Below, in pieces: positions 27,382-35,728 of a stretch of DNA of 64,000 bases. Numbering within the stretch: position 1 is the stretch's first letter; the number at the start of each line of letters is the position of its first letter. This DNA comes from Hyphomicrobiales bacterium. Lineage in GTDB: Bacteria; Pseudomonadota; Alphaproteobacteria; Rhizobiales; Rhizobiaceae. The notes beneath the pieces were generated by a model. It did not search any database, was not told the origin of the DNA, and saw only the letters and a list, made by a program, of their open reading frames with translations. Position numbers and translations under genes: made by a program. The DNA is taken from the NCBI GenBank assembly GCA_900470155.1, contig UBZT01000021.1, forward strand, positions 19,767-83,766, given 5' to 3'.

Positions 27382-28187
27382 CAGCGGGGCTCCATGGTCT
27401 GGCCGCCGCGGATGTCGCGTTCGGTTCCGTTGAAGAACTGCTCGCGACGCGCTTGCGCCAAGTCCTTCTGTGCCTGCTCCGACTGGAACCAGGTGCCCAT
27501 CATGGTCATCTGCTGGGAGACGAGACCGCGCAGCTTCTGCATCTGCGCGACCTGCTGTGCGGCAATCTGATGCCCGACCTGCAGCGCCTTCATCTGTCCG
27601 TCTGCGGATTCCGACATCGAGCGGAGCGACGACATCGTGCTCTCCTCGCTGGAAAACTGGTCGGCGGTCAGGTTCGCTGCTTTCAGCGTGCCGGCGATCG
27701 TGTCGCGGTTCGTGTCGGACCAGTTCTGATAGGTCGTGGAAAAGCTCGCTCCTTCAGGCAGATTGCTCTTCATCTCGGCAAAACTCTGGAAACGCTGCTT
27801 CAGTACGTCGTCGATATTGCCCATCGAGAAGGCGACGCCCTGTCCTTGCGCCACGACGTTTTGTAGGCTGTTCAGGTCGTTTTCGACCTGCCCCCAGATA
27901 TGCTTCGGAAGCTGGGCCGTGTTCTGCAGGAGATTGTTGTAGATGTTGAGCTGGTTCTGGATCTGCTCGGCAAGCTGGGAGATCTGGGTGATCTGGTTGT
28001 TCACCTGCTCAGCCGATTTGCCGACCAGCGAGACGAGTTCGGCATTGTTGGCGAGCTGTGTCCACTCGGTCGCCTGCCCAGTGACGCCGCCGGCCTGAGC
28101 CCGGACAGGCAGTGTCGTGGAGAGGATGATGGCCGAGATAATTGTGGCGCACGCCATCTTACTTGGCCGGGAAGAATGTTTCGGCAT
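27378..28187 (-). CDS. trbJ: conjugal transfer protein TrbJ
   Basis: A 269-residue VirB5-like protein with a signal peptide (ATIISAIILSTTLPVRAQA) and a helical body (EQVNNQITQISQLAEQIQNQ, NIYNNLLQNTAQL). It is a periplasmic or pilus-tip component. The gene overlaps the end of trbE by 29 bases and trbK by 4. The C-terminal residues ERDIRGGQTMEPRW nearly repeat the end of TrbK, which may reflect local duplication. Confidence 0.92.
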   Translation of the reverse strand: MPKHSSRPSKMACATIISAIILSTTLPVRAQAGGVTGQATEWTQLANNAELVSLVGKSAEQVNNQITQISQLAEQIQNQLNIYNNLLQNTAQLPKHIWGQVENDLNSLQNVVAQGQGVAFSMGNIDDVLKQRFQSFAEMKSNLPEGASFSTTYQNWSDTNRDTIAGTLKAANLTADQFSSEESTMSSLRSMSESADGQMKALQVGHQIAAQQVAQMQKLRGLVSQQMTMMGTWFQSEQAQKDLAQARREQFFNGTERDIRGGQTMEPRW

Positions 28188-30627
28188 GGGCGATCCCCCT
28201 TTGCTGGAGCCAAGGACAAGGCCATGCGGCCCCGTGTTCGGAATGCAGGGCGCGAATGCGCTTCAGATCTTCCTTGCCGGATGCCCCGACGAAGGAGCGC
28301 GCGATGGGCCCGAGCGCCATGTCGAAGAGCCTGCGGCCCTCGGGCGAGACGACGTAGTATTCGCGCTTTGGAAGCGCCGTCGCGACGATCTCGATCTGCC
28401 GTTCGTTGAAGCCGATGCGCTCATAGAACTCGCGCGTACCCGGTTCCCGCGCAGCACCATTCGGCAGGCAAATTTTGGTCGGGCAACTCTCCTTCAGTAC
28501 ATCGATGATGCCGGAGCGCTCCGCATCCGAGATCGACTGGGTGGCGAGCACGACGGCGCAGTTCGCCTTGCGCAAGACCTTCAGCCACTCGCGGATCTTG
28601 TCGCGGAAGACGGGATGGCCGAGCATCAGCCAGGCCTCATCGAGGATGATCAGACTGGGTGCTCCGGTCAGGCGTTTCTCGATGCGACGGAATAGGTAGG
28701 TCAGCACCGGCACGAGATTGCGCTCTCCCATGTTCATCAGCTCCTCGATCTCGAAGCACTGGAACGCACCAAGCGCCAGACCATCCTCCTCGGCATCGAG
28801 AAGCTGGCCCATCGGGCCGTCCACGGTGTAGTGGTGCAGCGCATCCTTGATCTCACGCATCTGGACGCCCGACACGAAATCTGAGAGCGAGCGACCAGGC
28901 GATTCCGCCATCAGGCCGATCTGTCGGGAGATGGCGTTTCGATAGTCTGGCGTGATGGTCACACCCTGAAGCGCCACCAGGGTCTCCGTCCATTCCGACG
29001 CCCAGGCGCGGTCGCCATCGGTCGACAGCTCGGCAAGCGGGCAGAAGGCCAGTCCCCTCACCTCGCCTTCCGCTGAAGAAGCGAAATCGCTTCCGATTTG
29101 GTAGTGATCGCCATTGAGTCCGAGCGTCAGCGGCAGCATCGAGCCGCCCTTGTCGAAGGCGAAGACCTGGGCTTGGCTGTAGCGCCGAAACTGCGCGGCG
29201 ATCAGTGCCAGCAAGGTGGATTTGCCGGAGCCGGTCGGTCCGAAGATCAGCGTGTGCCCGACATCGTCGACATGCAGGTTCAGCCGGAACGGCGTCGAGC
29301 CCGAGGCAACCTGCATCAGCGGCGGTGAGCCGGGCGGATAGAAGGGGCAAGGCGCTGTCGGGCTTCCCGACCAGACGCTATTGAGCGGGATAAGATCCGC
29401 GAGATTGCGCGTGTTGATCAGCGGTTCGCGGATATTGGCATAGGAAACACCCGGCAGGCTGCCGAGAAAGGCATCGGTCGCATTCAGCGTTTCGATCCTT
29501 GCACCAAACCCTTCCGCCTGGATCAGCCGGCGGATCGCCTCGCACTTCTCTTGGCAGCGAGACTGGTCCTCGTCGAAGAGGACGATGACCGGGGTGTAGT
29601 AGCCATAGGCAACGAGTTGTGATGACGCTTCGGCGATCGCGTCCTCGGTTTCCGCCACCATCTGCATGGCGTCCTGATCGACGGAGCGGGATTGGGTCTG
29701 GAAGAGCTGATCAAAGAAGGGCCTGACTTTCTGCTGCCATTTCTTTCGGGTGCGTTCCAGCTTTGCCCTCGCCTCCTCGGTATCGAGGAAGACGAAACGC
29801 GACGACCAACGATAGGTGAGCGGCATCAAGTCAAGACTGTTCAGGATTCCCGGCCAGCTTTCTGCGGGCAGGCCGTCGATCGCCACGACACCGAGAAAGC
29901 GGTTTTCGACCAAAGGCGTGAGACCGTGCTGCAGCTCGGCGGTCACCAGCCAGTCGAGATACATCGGGATCTCGGGCAGGCGCACCGGATGGTTCTCGCC
30001 GGTGATGCAGAAGCGGATGAACTGGAACAACTCGTCATAGCGGGCGACCCGGAAACCGCCGCGTTCTGCAGTCTCCCGTGTCATCATCCGGCGGATCGAC
30101 ACGACATTGGCGAGATATTGCTCGACCTCGCGGATTGAGGCCAGGAAGCTATCGAGCGCCTTATCGGCATAGGTCGCGGAACGGCTGGTCGCATCGGAAT
30201 AGACATAGCGCGTCAGCCCCGAGCGCCGCGGCTCAGGCGGACGCCAGGTCAGGATCAGTGCGTGTCGGCTCTCGAAATGCCCCCTCTCCTTCTGGAAATG
30301 GGCTCGCCGTTCGGCGTCGATCGCCCGCGTGACCGGATCGGGGAAGTGGCAATCGTCCTCGGCCGGATAGTCTCCGGTCTGAACCCTGATGGCCTCGACC
30401 TGGATCATCCAGCCTGAGCCGAGCCGAGACAGGATCGCGTTGATCTGCCGTGATACCTCGTTGCGCTCGGCGTCGGTCGAGCTCTCGCTGTCGGGCCCCG
30501 CGAAATACCAGCCGGCCATCAGCGAGCCGTCCTTGAGCAGGATCACGCCATTGTCGACCAGGCCGGCATAGGGCACCAGATCGGCAAAGGACGGGCCGGA
30601 ATGACGGAATGATTTGAGGGCAACCAT
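28159..30627 (-). CDS. trbE: conjugal transfer ATPase TrbE
   Basis: An 822-residue VirB4-family ATPase. Walker A is FGPTGSGKST at about 462-471 and Walker B is SLIILDEAWLML. The N-terminal CagE/TrbE domain begins with LVPYAGLVDNGVILLKDGSL. It powers pilus assembly and DNA transfer from the inner membrane. It lies 9 bases after trbD. Length and motifs are normal for the family. Confidence 0.95.
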   Translation of the reverse strand: MVALKSFRHSGPSFADLVPYAGLVDNGVILLKDGSLMAGWYFAGPDSESSTDAERNEVSRQINAILSRLGSGWMIQVEAIRVQTGDYPAEDDCHFPDPVTRAIDAERRAHFQKERGHFESRHALILTWRPPEPRRSGLTRYVYSDATSRSATYADKALDSFLASIREVEQYLANVVSIRRMMTRETAERGGFRVARYDELFQFIRFCITGENHPVRLPEIPMYLDWLVTAELQHGLTPLVENRFLGVVAIDGLPAESWPGILNSLDLMPLTYRWSSRFVFLDTEEARAKLERTRKKWQQKVRPFFDQLFQTQSRSVDQDAMQMVAETEDAIAEASSQLVAYGYYTPVIVLFDEDQSRCQEKCEAIRRLIQAEGFGARIETLNATDAFLGSLPGVSYANIREPLINTRNLADLIPLNSVWSGSPTAPCPFYPPGSPPLMQVASGSTPFRLNLHVDDVGHTLIFGPTGSGKSTLLALIAAQFRRYSQAQVFAFDKGGSMLPLTLGLNGDHYQIGSDFASSAEGEVRGLAFCPLAELSTDGDRAWASEWTETLVALQGVTITPDYRNAISRQIGLMAESPGRSLSDFVSGVQMREIKDALHHYTVDGPMGQLLDAEEDGLALGAFQCFEIEELMNMGERNLVPVLTYLFRRIEKRLTGAPSLIILDEAWLMLGHPVFRDKIREWLKVLRKANCAVVLATQSISDAERSGIIDVLKESCPTKICLPNGAAREPGTREFYERIGFNERQIEIVATALPKREYYVVSPEGRRLFDMALGPIARSFVGASGKEDLKRIRALHSEHGAAWPCPWLQQRGIAHAETFFPAK

Positions 30628-30636
30628 CGAAAACCC

Positions 30637-30936
30637 TCAGAACTTGCGCCAGGGCGACGACGTCGCGCGATAGAACGTCTTGTAAGAGATATGGCGGACA
30701 TAGACCCGCCGCATCAAAGGATCAGCTTTCGCCATCATGCGCAGTGCCGCGACGGCAATGATCCAGATCGCGAGGCCGAAGAGCGCCGCGTACCAGGTTA
30801 GAACGACGAAGATCAGGATGACGGCGGCAAGGGCAGTCAGCAGCACGAGTTCGCGGTCGGCGCCCATCAGCAGGTTCGGACGCGATAGCGCCCGGTGTAC
30901 AGGCGAGCGGGAAAGGTTGGAGCCGTGCTCAGCCAT
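30637..30936 (-). CDS. trbD: conjugal transfer protein TrbD
   Basis: A 99-residue VirB3-like membrane protein. It starts MAEHGSNLSRSPVHRALSRP and has two hydrophobic helices (LVLLTALAAVILIFVVLTWY and FGLAIWIIAVAAL), then RVYVRHISYKTFYRA. The ATG at 30936 overlaps the end of trbC by 8 bases. A longer open frame upstream is not needed. Confidence 0.92.
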   Translation of the reverse strand: MAEHGSNLSRSPVHRALSRPNLLMGADRELVLLTALAAVILIFVVLTWYAALFGLAIWIIAVAALRMMAKADPLMRRVYVRHISYKTFYRATSSPWRKF

Positions 30937-31333
30937 GGGCTCCCTCCCCTTCCCATGAAGGTGTGTGCGTCGGCGTGGCGATGTCGGTCGCTGACGGCGT
31001 GTTGACCGCTCCAACTGATGCACCCGTCGCGCCGAACAAGGCGACGATCTGTGTGGAGCCAAGCAGGATCCCACCGACAAGAGCGATGAAGCAAAGCCGT
31101 CGCGCGAAATCGTTCAGTTCTCCGCCGAAGATCAGCATGCCGCCGGCGATGGCGACGGCCGCCAGTGCAATAAAGCCGGCGACGGGTCCGGTGATCGATT
31201 GCTGGATCTGCTGCAGCGGTGACTCCCAAGGCAGGCCGCCGCCGCCCGAGGAGGCCAGTGCCGGTTCTGCAAGGGTTAATGCGATGGTGGCGAGGCCCAG
31301 GGTGGCGAGATTTATCCTTGTCTCATGCGGCAT
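30929..31333 (-). CDS. trbC: conjugal pilin TrbC
   Basis: A 134-residue VirB2-like pilin precursor with a signal peptide (LATLGLATIALTLAEPALAS) and two hydrophobic helices around AGFIALAAVAIAGGMLIFGG and CFIALVGGILLGSTQIVALF. The mature pilin would begin near SSGGGGLPWE. The ATG at 31333 lies inside the end of trbB (11-base overlap); an ATG at 31345 is an alternative. Confidence 0.9.
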   Translation of the reverse strand: MPHETRINLATLGLATIALTLAEPALASSGGGGLPWESPLQQIQQSITGPVAGFIALAAVAIAGGMLIFGGELNDFARRLCFIALVGGILLGSTQIVALFGATGASVGAVNTPSATDIATPTHTPSWEGEGAHG

Positions 31334-32294
31334 GGCTATCCTCATCAATCTGGGCGTAGTGTTCGGTCCGGTAGCGGGCATTGCTGAACCCCTCGACATG
31401 GATCACGTCCCGGACCCGCCTGCCCTTGCCTGTGCGCTCGATGGAAACGACAAGATCGACGGCCTCGCCGATCACCTCCTGCATCGGCTGCAGGCTCGCT
31501 TCCGCCGTCAGCTGCTCCAGCCGGCGGAGTGCTGACATTGCCGTATTGGAATGGATGGTGGTGACGCCTCCGGGATGACCGGTGTTCCAGGCCTTCAGCA
31601 GCGTAAGAGCCGCGCCGTCGCGGACCTCGCCGACGATAATGCGGTCGGGTCTGAGCCGCATCGTGCTCTTCAGGAGCCGAGCCATATCGACCGTGTCGGT
31701 GGTGTGCAGCGACAGGGCATTTTCCGCCGCGCACTGGATCTCGGCGGTATCTTCCAGGATGACCATGCGATCGTCGGGCGCCGTTGCGACAATCTCGGCG
31801 ATCACGGCATTGGCAAGCGTCGTCTTGCCCGACCCGGTTCCGCCTGAAATGACGATGTTCATGCGCGAGGCGATGGCGCTTCGCAAAACCGAGGCCTGCG
31901 CTTCGGTCATCACCTTCGACGTCACGTAGGCGTCGAGCGGGATGAGCCGCGACGCGCGGCGACGGATCGTAAACGCTGGCGCCGATACTACGGGCGGTAG
32001 CAACCCCTCAAACCTGTGACCACCGATCGGCAGTTCGCCGGAGATGATAGGCCGTTCATCGTCTGCTTCCGACTGCAGCGCATGGGCGACGCTGCCGATG
32101 ACGATTTCGGCCGTGGCAGCGCTCATGGCACCGGCCGGGGCGACCCCGTGCCCCAACCGTTCGATGAATAGCTTTCCGTCGGGATTGAGCATGATCTCGA
32201 CGACCGTCGCGTCGTCGAGTGCGATGCAGAGCTGGTCGCCGAGGGCGTCCTGGAGTTTGCGCACGAGGCGGGGATGGGAGCGGAGTTGGGTCAC
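31323..32294 (-). CDS. trbB: conjugal transfer ATPase TrbB
   Basis: A 323-residue VirB11-family hexameric ATPase. Walker A is GGTGSGKT at 151-158, followed by DRMVILEDTAEIQC, RLRPDRIIVGEVRDGAALTL (Walker B and Asp box) and TGHPGGVTTIHSNTA (His box). The start is a GTG that overlaps the traI stop as GTGA. It drives pilus biogenesis with TrbE. Confidence 0.95.
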   Translation of the reverse strand: MTQLRSHPRLVRKLQDALGDQLCIALDDATVVEIMLNPDGKLFIERLGHGVAPAGAMSAATAEIVIGSVAHALQSEADDERPIISGELPIGGHRFEGLLPPVVSAPAFTIRRRASRLIPLDAYVTSKVMTEAQASVLRSAIASRMNIVISGGTGSGKTTLANAVIAEIVATAPDDRMVILEDTAEIQCAAENALSLHTTDTVDMARLLKSTMRLRPDRIIVGEVRDGAALTLLKAWNTGHPGGVTTIHSNTAMSALRRLEQLTAEASLQPMQEVIGEAVDLVVSIERTGKGRRVRDVIHVEGFSNARYRTEHYAQIDEDSHAA

Positions 32295-32926
32295 GCGGCG
32301 CTCCTGAAGAGGCCGGAACCGTTGCGCATGATTGCCGAGTGGTATCCTGGCGGGCAGACCTTTTCGAAGCTGGCGCGATCAGCCGGCAGACTGCCCGCGA
32401 CGGCGACGGTGTTCCCGATCGCAACCGGATTGCCGAGGCGGTGCATTGGCCAGCCCGCACGCTTCAGGATACGTTCAAAACGAAGATCGGTCGCGGTGAC
32501 GATCTCGCTGTAACCATTCGCCATCGACCATTCGATGATGCCGGCGAACATGGTGAGCGTGACCTGATGGAGGCTACCTCCCCTCCCCGCTTGCAGCGAC
32601 GTGTCGACGCAGAAGCGTGAGCTCTCGACCATTGCGGCATGGGGGTCGAGCGAACCGCGCTCCAGCAGTTGTGGGAATGTCTGCTCCAGCATCGTCGGGC
32701 CAGATGCAGGCAGCAGGCGCGCGCAGCCGACGACTTTCTGGTCGGCTGAGATCGCCAGGATGTAGGTTGGGTGGAGATCATCGTACTGATCCCGCTCTCC
32801 CTGGTCCATAATCGTGACATCCCATTCCAGGCGGTCGCCAAACACGGCGGCCCGAAGACGGTGCATCTGGTTCAGGTAGTTGTGGTTGCTTGCATAATGG
32901 TCGTCCGAGACGCTCAGAATCTGCAT
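32291..32926 (-). CDS. traI: acyl-homoserine lactone synthase TraI (LuxI family)
   Basis: A 211-residue autoinducer synthase. The LuxI invariant residues are visible: Arg25, Phe29 and Trp35 (RLRAAVFGDRLEW), Arg70 (GCARLLP), and Glu101 and Arg104 (VESSRFCVD). It makes a 3-oxo-acyl homoserine lactone from SAM and acyl-ACP; 3-oxo-C8-HSL is usual for this group. It leads the trb operon in Ti-plasmid order and is preceded by tra boxes, so conjugation should be quorum-controlled. No TraR gene is in the window. Confidence 0.92.
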   Translation of the reverse strand: MQILSVSDDHYASNHNYLNQMHRLRAAVFGDRLEWDVTIMDQGERDQYDDLHPTYILAISADQKVVGCARLLPASGPTMLEQTFPQLLERGSLDPHAAMVESSRFCVDTSLQAGRGGSLHQVTLTMFAGIIEWSMANGYSEIVTATDLRFERILKRAGWPMHRLGNPVAIGNTVAVAGSLPADRASFEKVCPPGYHSAIMRNGSGLFRSAA

Positions 32927-32984
32927 TGTGATCTCCGCATGAACTGGTCAGGCGAAGGAAAATCATCTCGTGCTGCGTGTGGCT

Positions 32985-33002
32985 ATGTGCAGATTTGCAT
33001 CC
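32985..33002. promoter_or_regulatory. tra box (TraR-binding site), traI-proximal
   Basis: ATGTGCAGATTTGCATCC matches the 18-base tra box consensus ATGTGCAGATCTGCACAT at 14 of 18 positions. It lies 59 bases before the traI start, where TraR bound to autoinducer activates the traI-trb operon in Ti plasmids. Confidence 0.8.
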
Positions 33003-33073
33003 GGTGATTCTACCGAATCGGCGCTATACGTCTCAAACGCCGGTTGGGAACCGGGTTCTGGGATGTTGATAAG

Positions 33074-33091
33074 AGGTGCAGATCTGCATTT
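33074..33091. promoter_or_regulatory. tra box (TraR-binding site), repA-proximal
   Basis: AGGTGCAGATCTGCATTT contains the perfect 12-base palindrome TGCAGATCTGCA (33077-33088), the core of the tra box. Its centre is 89 bases from the other box. In Ti plasmids a site in this position also raises repABC expression, linking copy number to quorum. Confidence 0.8.
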
Positions 33092-33180
33092 CGCTGTCAG
33101 TGGTGCTGGCGGATAAAGCTGGGCTAACATGCGGAAGTCTTTGGATGAATCGATATTCTGTCAGCCACTCCTGCAGTTCC

Positions 33181-33197
33181 GTTAACTACTTGTTAAC
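33181..33197. promoter_or_regulatory. GTTAAC-N5-GTTAAC palindrome upstream of repA
   Basis: Two HpaI-type hexamers, GTTAAC (33181-33186) and GTTAAC (33192-33197), form a 17-base symmetrical site about 105 bases before repA. It is a candidate operator for RepA autorepression of repABC. Confidence 0.4.
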
Positions 33198-33301
33198 TTT
33201 AAATCTCTTGCGACGATGCAGGAATCGCAGGATAGTTTCGCAAATGATGGCGTTCGAGCCATTTTTTCGAAACTGACGACCTCCGGGAAATAGTTCGCAA
33301 A

Positions 33302-34492
33302 ATGAGCAATATGCTGCCCAACAGATTTGATATTGAGATTGCCGAGCAAGGGGCGAAGATCTCAAGCGCGTTGCATATGTTGCGCAGCCAGCAGTACCCG
33401 CCTGATGCTCGCAAGGGGCTGCGCAAGTTTCAGCTTGCTGAAGTTGCGGACTTCATGGGTGTCACCCAGACGCACCTGAGGCAACTCCATTCTGACGGGA
33501 AAGGACCGGAAATCGAGTCCATCGGTGGACGCCGATATTATACGGCTGACCAGATGCTCGAGCTTCGGGATTATCTCGAGGCCAACAAGAAGTCAGACAA
33601 GAGATACTATGTGCCGAGGCGTAAAGAAGGAGAGCCGATGCAGGTTGTATCGGTCGTCAACTTCAAGGGCGGAAGCGGCAAGACGACCACTGCCGCGCAC
33701 CTTGCGCAATATCTCGCCCTCACCGGCCATCGTGTGCTGGCGATCGACCTTGACCCGCAGGCTTCACTGACTTCGCTTTTCGGGATCCAGCCGGAGCTTG
33801 ATGATACTGCCTCTCTTTATGAGGCTCTTCGATTTGACGACGAGCGGAAGTCAATCGCTGACGTCATCCAGCCGACCAACATTCCTGGACTGGATGTCGT
33901 GCCCGCCAACCTGGTTCTGCAGGAATACGAATATGACGTGCCACTGGCGATTTCCTCCAAGAAGGGGGAGGATGGCCGGCTTTTCTATATGCGGATCGCC
34001 AGCGCTCTGAAGCAGGTGGATGACAAGTACGATGTAGTCGTCATCGATTGCCCTCCTCAACTGGGCTATTTGACGATTACCGCCCTCATGGCTTCTACCG
34101 GGATACTTATCACCATTCATCCTCAGATGCTGGACATCATGTCGATGAGCCAGTTTCTCATGATGCTCGGGGGGATCATGGGGCCGGTAGCGGAGGCCGG
34201 TGCCGAGATGCGTGTTCAGTGGTTCCGGTATCTTATCACCCGCTTTGAGCCCACGGATATTCCGCAGGCCCAGATGGTCGGGTTCATGCAGTCGATGTTC
34301 GCACAGCAAATGCTGAGAAACCACGTTCTGAAGTCCACTGCGATTTCGGATGCTTCGATAAAGAAGCAGACATTGTATGAGGTTGAGCGCGGTGAGTTTG
34401 TTCGGGCAACCTACGACAGGGCAATGGAGAGCTTGAATGCCGCTAACGCGGAAATCGTTGAGCTCATCCACGGTGTCTGGGGGAGAAAATGA
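33302..34492 (+). CDS. repA: plasmid partition ATPase RepA
   Basis: A 396-residue ParA-family protein of the repABC type. An N-terminal winged helix with QLAEVADFMGVTQTHLRQLH at about residues 44-63 precedes the deviant Walker A FKGGSGKTTT (121-130). VIDCPPQLGYLTITALMAS is Walker B. It moves plasmid copies with RepB and represses the operon. The start is ATG 33302. It lies in the usual repA-repB-repC order, divergent from traI-trb. Confidence 0.95.
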   Translation: MSNMLPNRFDIEIAEQGAKISSALHMLRSQQYPPDARKGLRKFQLAEVADFMGVTQTHLRQLHSDGKGPEIESIGGRRYYTADQMLELRDYLEANKKSDKRYYVPRRKEGEPMQVVSVVNFKGGSGKTTTAAHLAQYLALTGHRVLAIDLDPQASLTSLFGIQPELDDTASLYEALRFDDERKSIADVIQPTNIPGLDVVPANLVLQEYEYDVPLAISSKKGEDGRLFYMRIASALKQVDDKYDVVVIDCPPQLGYLTITALMASTGILITIHPQMLDIMSMSQFLMMLGGIMGPVAEAGAEMRVQWFRYLITRFEPTDIPQAQMVGFMQSMFAQQMLRNHVLKSTAISDASIKKQTLYEVERGEFVRATYDRAMESLNAANAEIVELIHGVWGRK

Positions 34493-34496
34493 GGCA

Positions 34497-34547
34497 CTTG
34501 TCAGCCGTTTTTTTCCGCGTTTTGCAAATAGATGTCAACGAGTTACC
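34497..34547. repeat. duplicated rep-region element, copy A (repA-repB gap)
   Basis: The 84-base gap between repA and repB starts with CTTGTCAGCCGTTTTTTTCC (34497-34516) and, 23 bases on, GAGTTACC (34540-34547). The same two blocks recur at identical spacing after repC (36986-37036). TGTCAA and TTGACA arms surround GAGTTACC here. The position in the partition locus suggests a centromere-like or incompatibility site, although the canonical repABC parS palindrome is not present. Confidence 0.7.
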
Positions 34548-34576
34548 GGTTTTGACAACAGGTTGGGAGAGCACCT

Positions 34577-35572
34577 ATGTCCCGTGAAAATCCTTTCGCC
34601 AAACTGGATATGGCGTCGATCTCGGCAAACCAGACGCCTACAAAACCCGGTTACGGCATGACAGGAGCCGCCAAGACGGTTGTTCGCTCCATTGAAGATA
34701 TGGCCGAGAACACCAAGAAGCTCATGGAAGGTGAGGTGATCGTGGATCTTGATCCGCGATTGATTGACGTGTCCTTCGTGGCCGACCGCCTTTCAGACGA
34801 CGGAGAAGAGTTTCAGGAACTGCTCCAGGCAATCAAGGAATCGGGTCAGGCGACACCTATCCTTGTTCGCCCCAGTTCCACGGATGCCAAGCGATACATG
34901 GTCGTGTTCGGTCACCGTCGTCTCAGGGTGGCTCGCGAACTCGGAGTTCCGGTCAAAGCGATCGTAAAAAAGCTCGACGATATCACCTCGGCGATTGTGC
35001 AGGGACAGGAAAACGCAGCCCGTTCAAACCTGTCTTTCATTGAACGCGCCTACTTCGCTCAGAACCTGATCGCGTCTGGAATGAACAAGGAAACGGTTCG
35101 TTCGTCGCTCGCCATCGATGAGGCGATGCTGTCCAAGATGCTTGCTGTCGTCGAGGCTGTGCCAGCGCCAGTCATTCAGGTCTTGGGTGCATCGAAGAAA
35201 ATTGGGCGCGACCGGTGGCTCAGCCTCCGGCAGTTGCTACTCGCCCCTGCCCTCTCCAAGGTCGCTGTTGAGCATGCAGCGTCGGCCGACTTTCAAGAGC
35301 TTCCTGAAGCCGAGCGGTTTGATGAACTTCATGACTACGTGAAGCGATACAAGGCCAAATCGGCTGCGAAAACGCCCAAAGCCGATAACGTAGCAAAAGA
35401 CTGGATCTCGTCTGATCGCTCGCTGAATTTCGCGATGACCGCCAAAGCGAAGAAGGTTGCCATCGAGCTCACGAATGTAGAAGCCAAGCCTTTCAGCGAA
35501 TGGCTGTCTTCTCGCATGGATCGCTTGTACGAGGAGTACAAGGGGTCGCAAAACGGAACCAACGGAGACTAA
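34577..35572 (+). CDS. repB: plasmid partition protein RepB
   Basis: A 331-residue ParB-family centromere-binding protein. The ParB nuclease-like domain has DPRLIDVSFVADRL, TPILVRPSS and YMVVFGHRRLRVARELG. The helix-turn-helix region contains NLSFIERAYFAQNLIASGMN and SLAIDEAMLSKMLAVVE. It binds parS-like sites and RepA. It is followed by the antisense RNA region before repC. Confidence 0.95.
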   Translation: MSRENPFAKLDMASISANQTPTKPGYGMTGAAKTVVRSIEDMAENTKKLMEGEVIVDLDPRLIDVSFVADRLSDDGEEFQELLQAIKESGQATPILVRPSSTDAKRYMVVFGHRRLRVARELGVPVKAIVKKLDDITSAIVQGQENAARSNLSFIERAYFAQNLIASGMNKETVRSSLAIDEAMLSKMLAVVEAVPAPVIQVLGASKKIGRDRWLSLRQLLLAPALSKVAVEHAASADFQELPEAERFDELHDYVKRYKAKSAAKTPKADNVAKDWISSDRSLNFAMTAKAKKVAIELTNVEAKPFSEWLSSRMDRLYEEYKGSQNGTNGD

Positions 35573-35579
35573 ACCGCAA

Positions 35580-35634
35580 AAGAAAAAGGCCCCCAAACGG
35601 CGAACCGTGGAAGCCTCTCTCGTCATCTCTAGCA
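35580..35634 (-). ncRNA. repABC counter-transcribed antisense RNA (ctRNA, incompatibility RNA)
   Basis: The repB-repC gap carries the conserved antisense gene of repABC plasmids on the minus strand. A promoter is visible with -35 TTGACT (complement of 35664-35669), a 17-base spacer and -10 GATTCT (complement of 35641-35646), giving a start near 35634. The transcript ends in a G/C-rich hairpin (complement of 35588-35615, with a TTCG loop) followed by TTTTTCTTTT. The length of about 55 bases fits known ctRNAs, which block repC translation and set copy number and incompatibility. Confidence 0.82.
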
Positions 35635-35728
35635 GGATCGAGAATCGCATTTCCCGGAATCACAGTCAAGAGTCTTGGCGCCATTTTGGTGAGCGGATTT
35701 CTTTTGCCTGAAGAAAGGTGAGAGAAAA

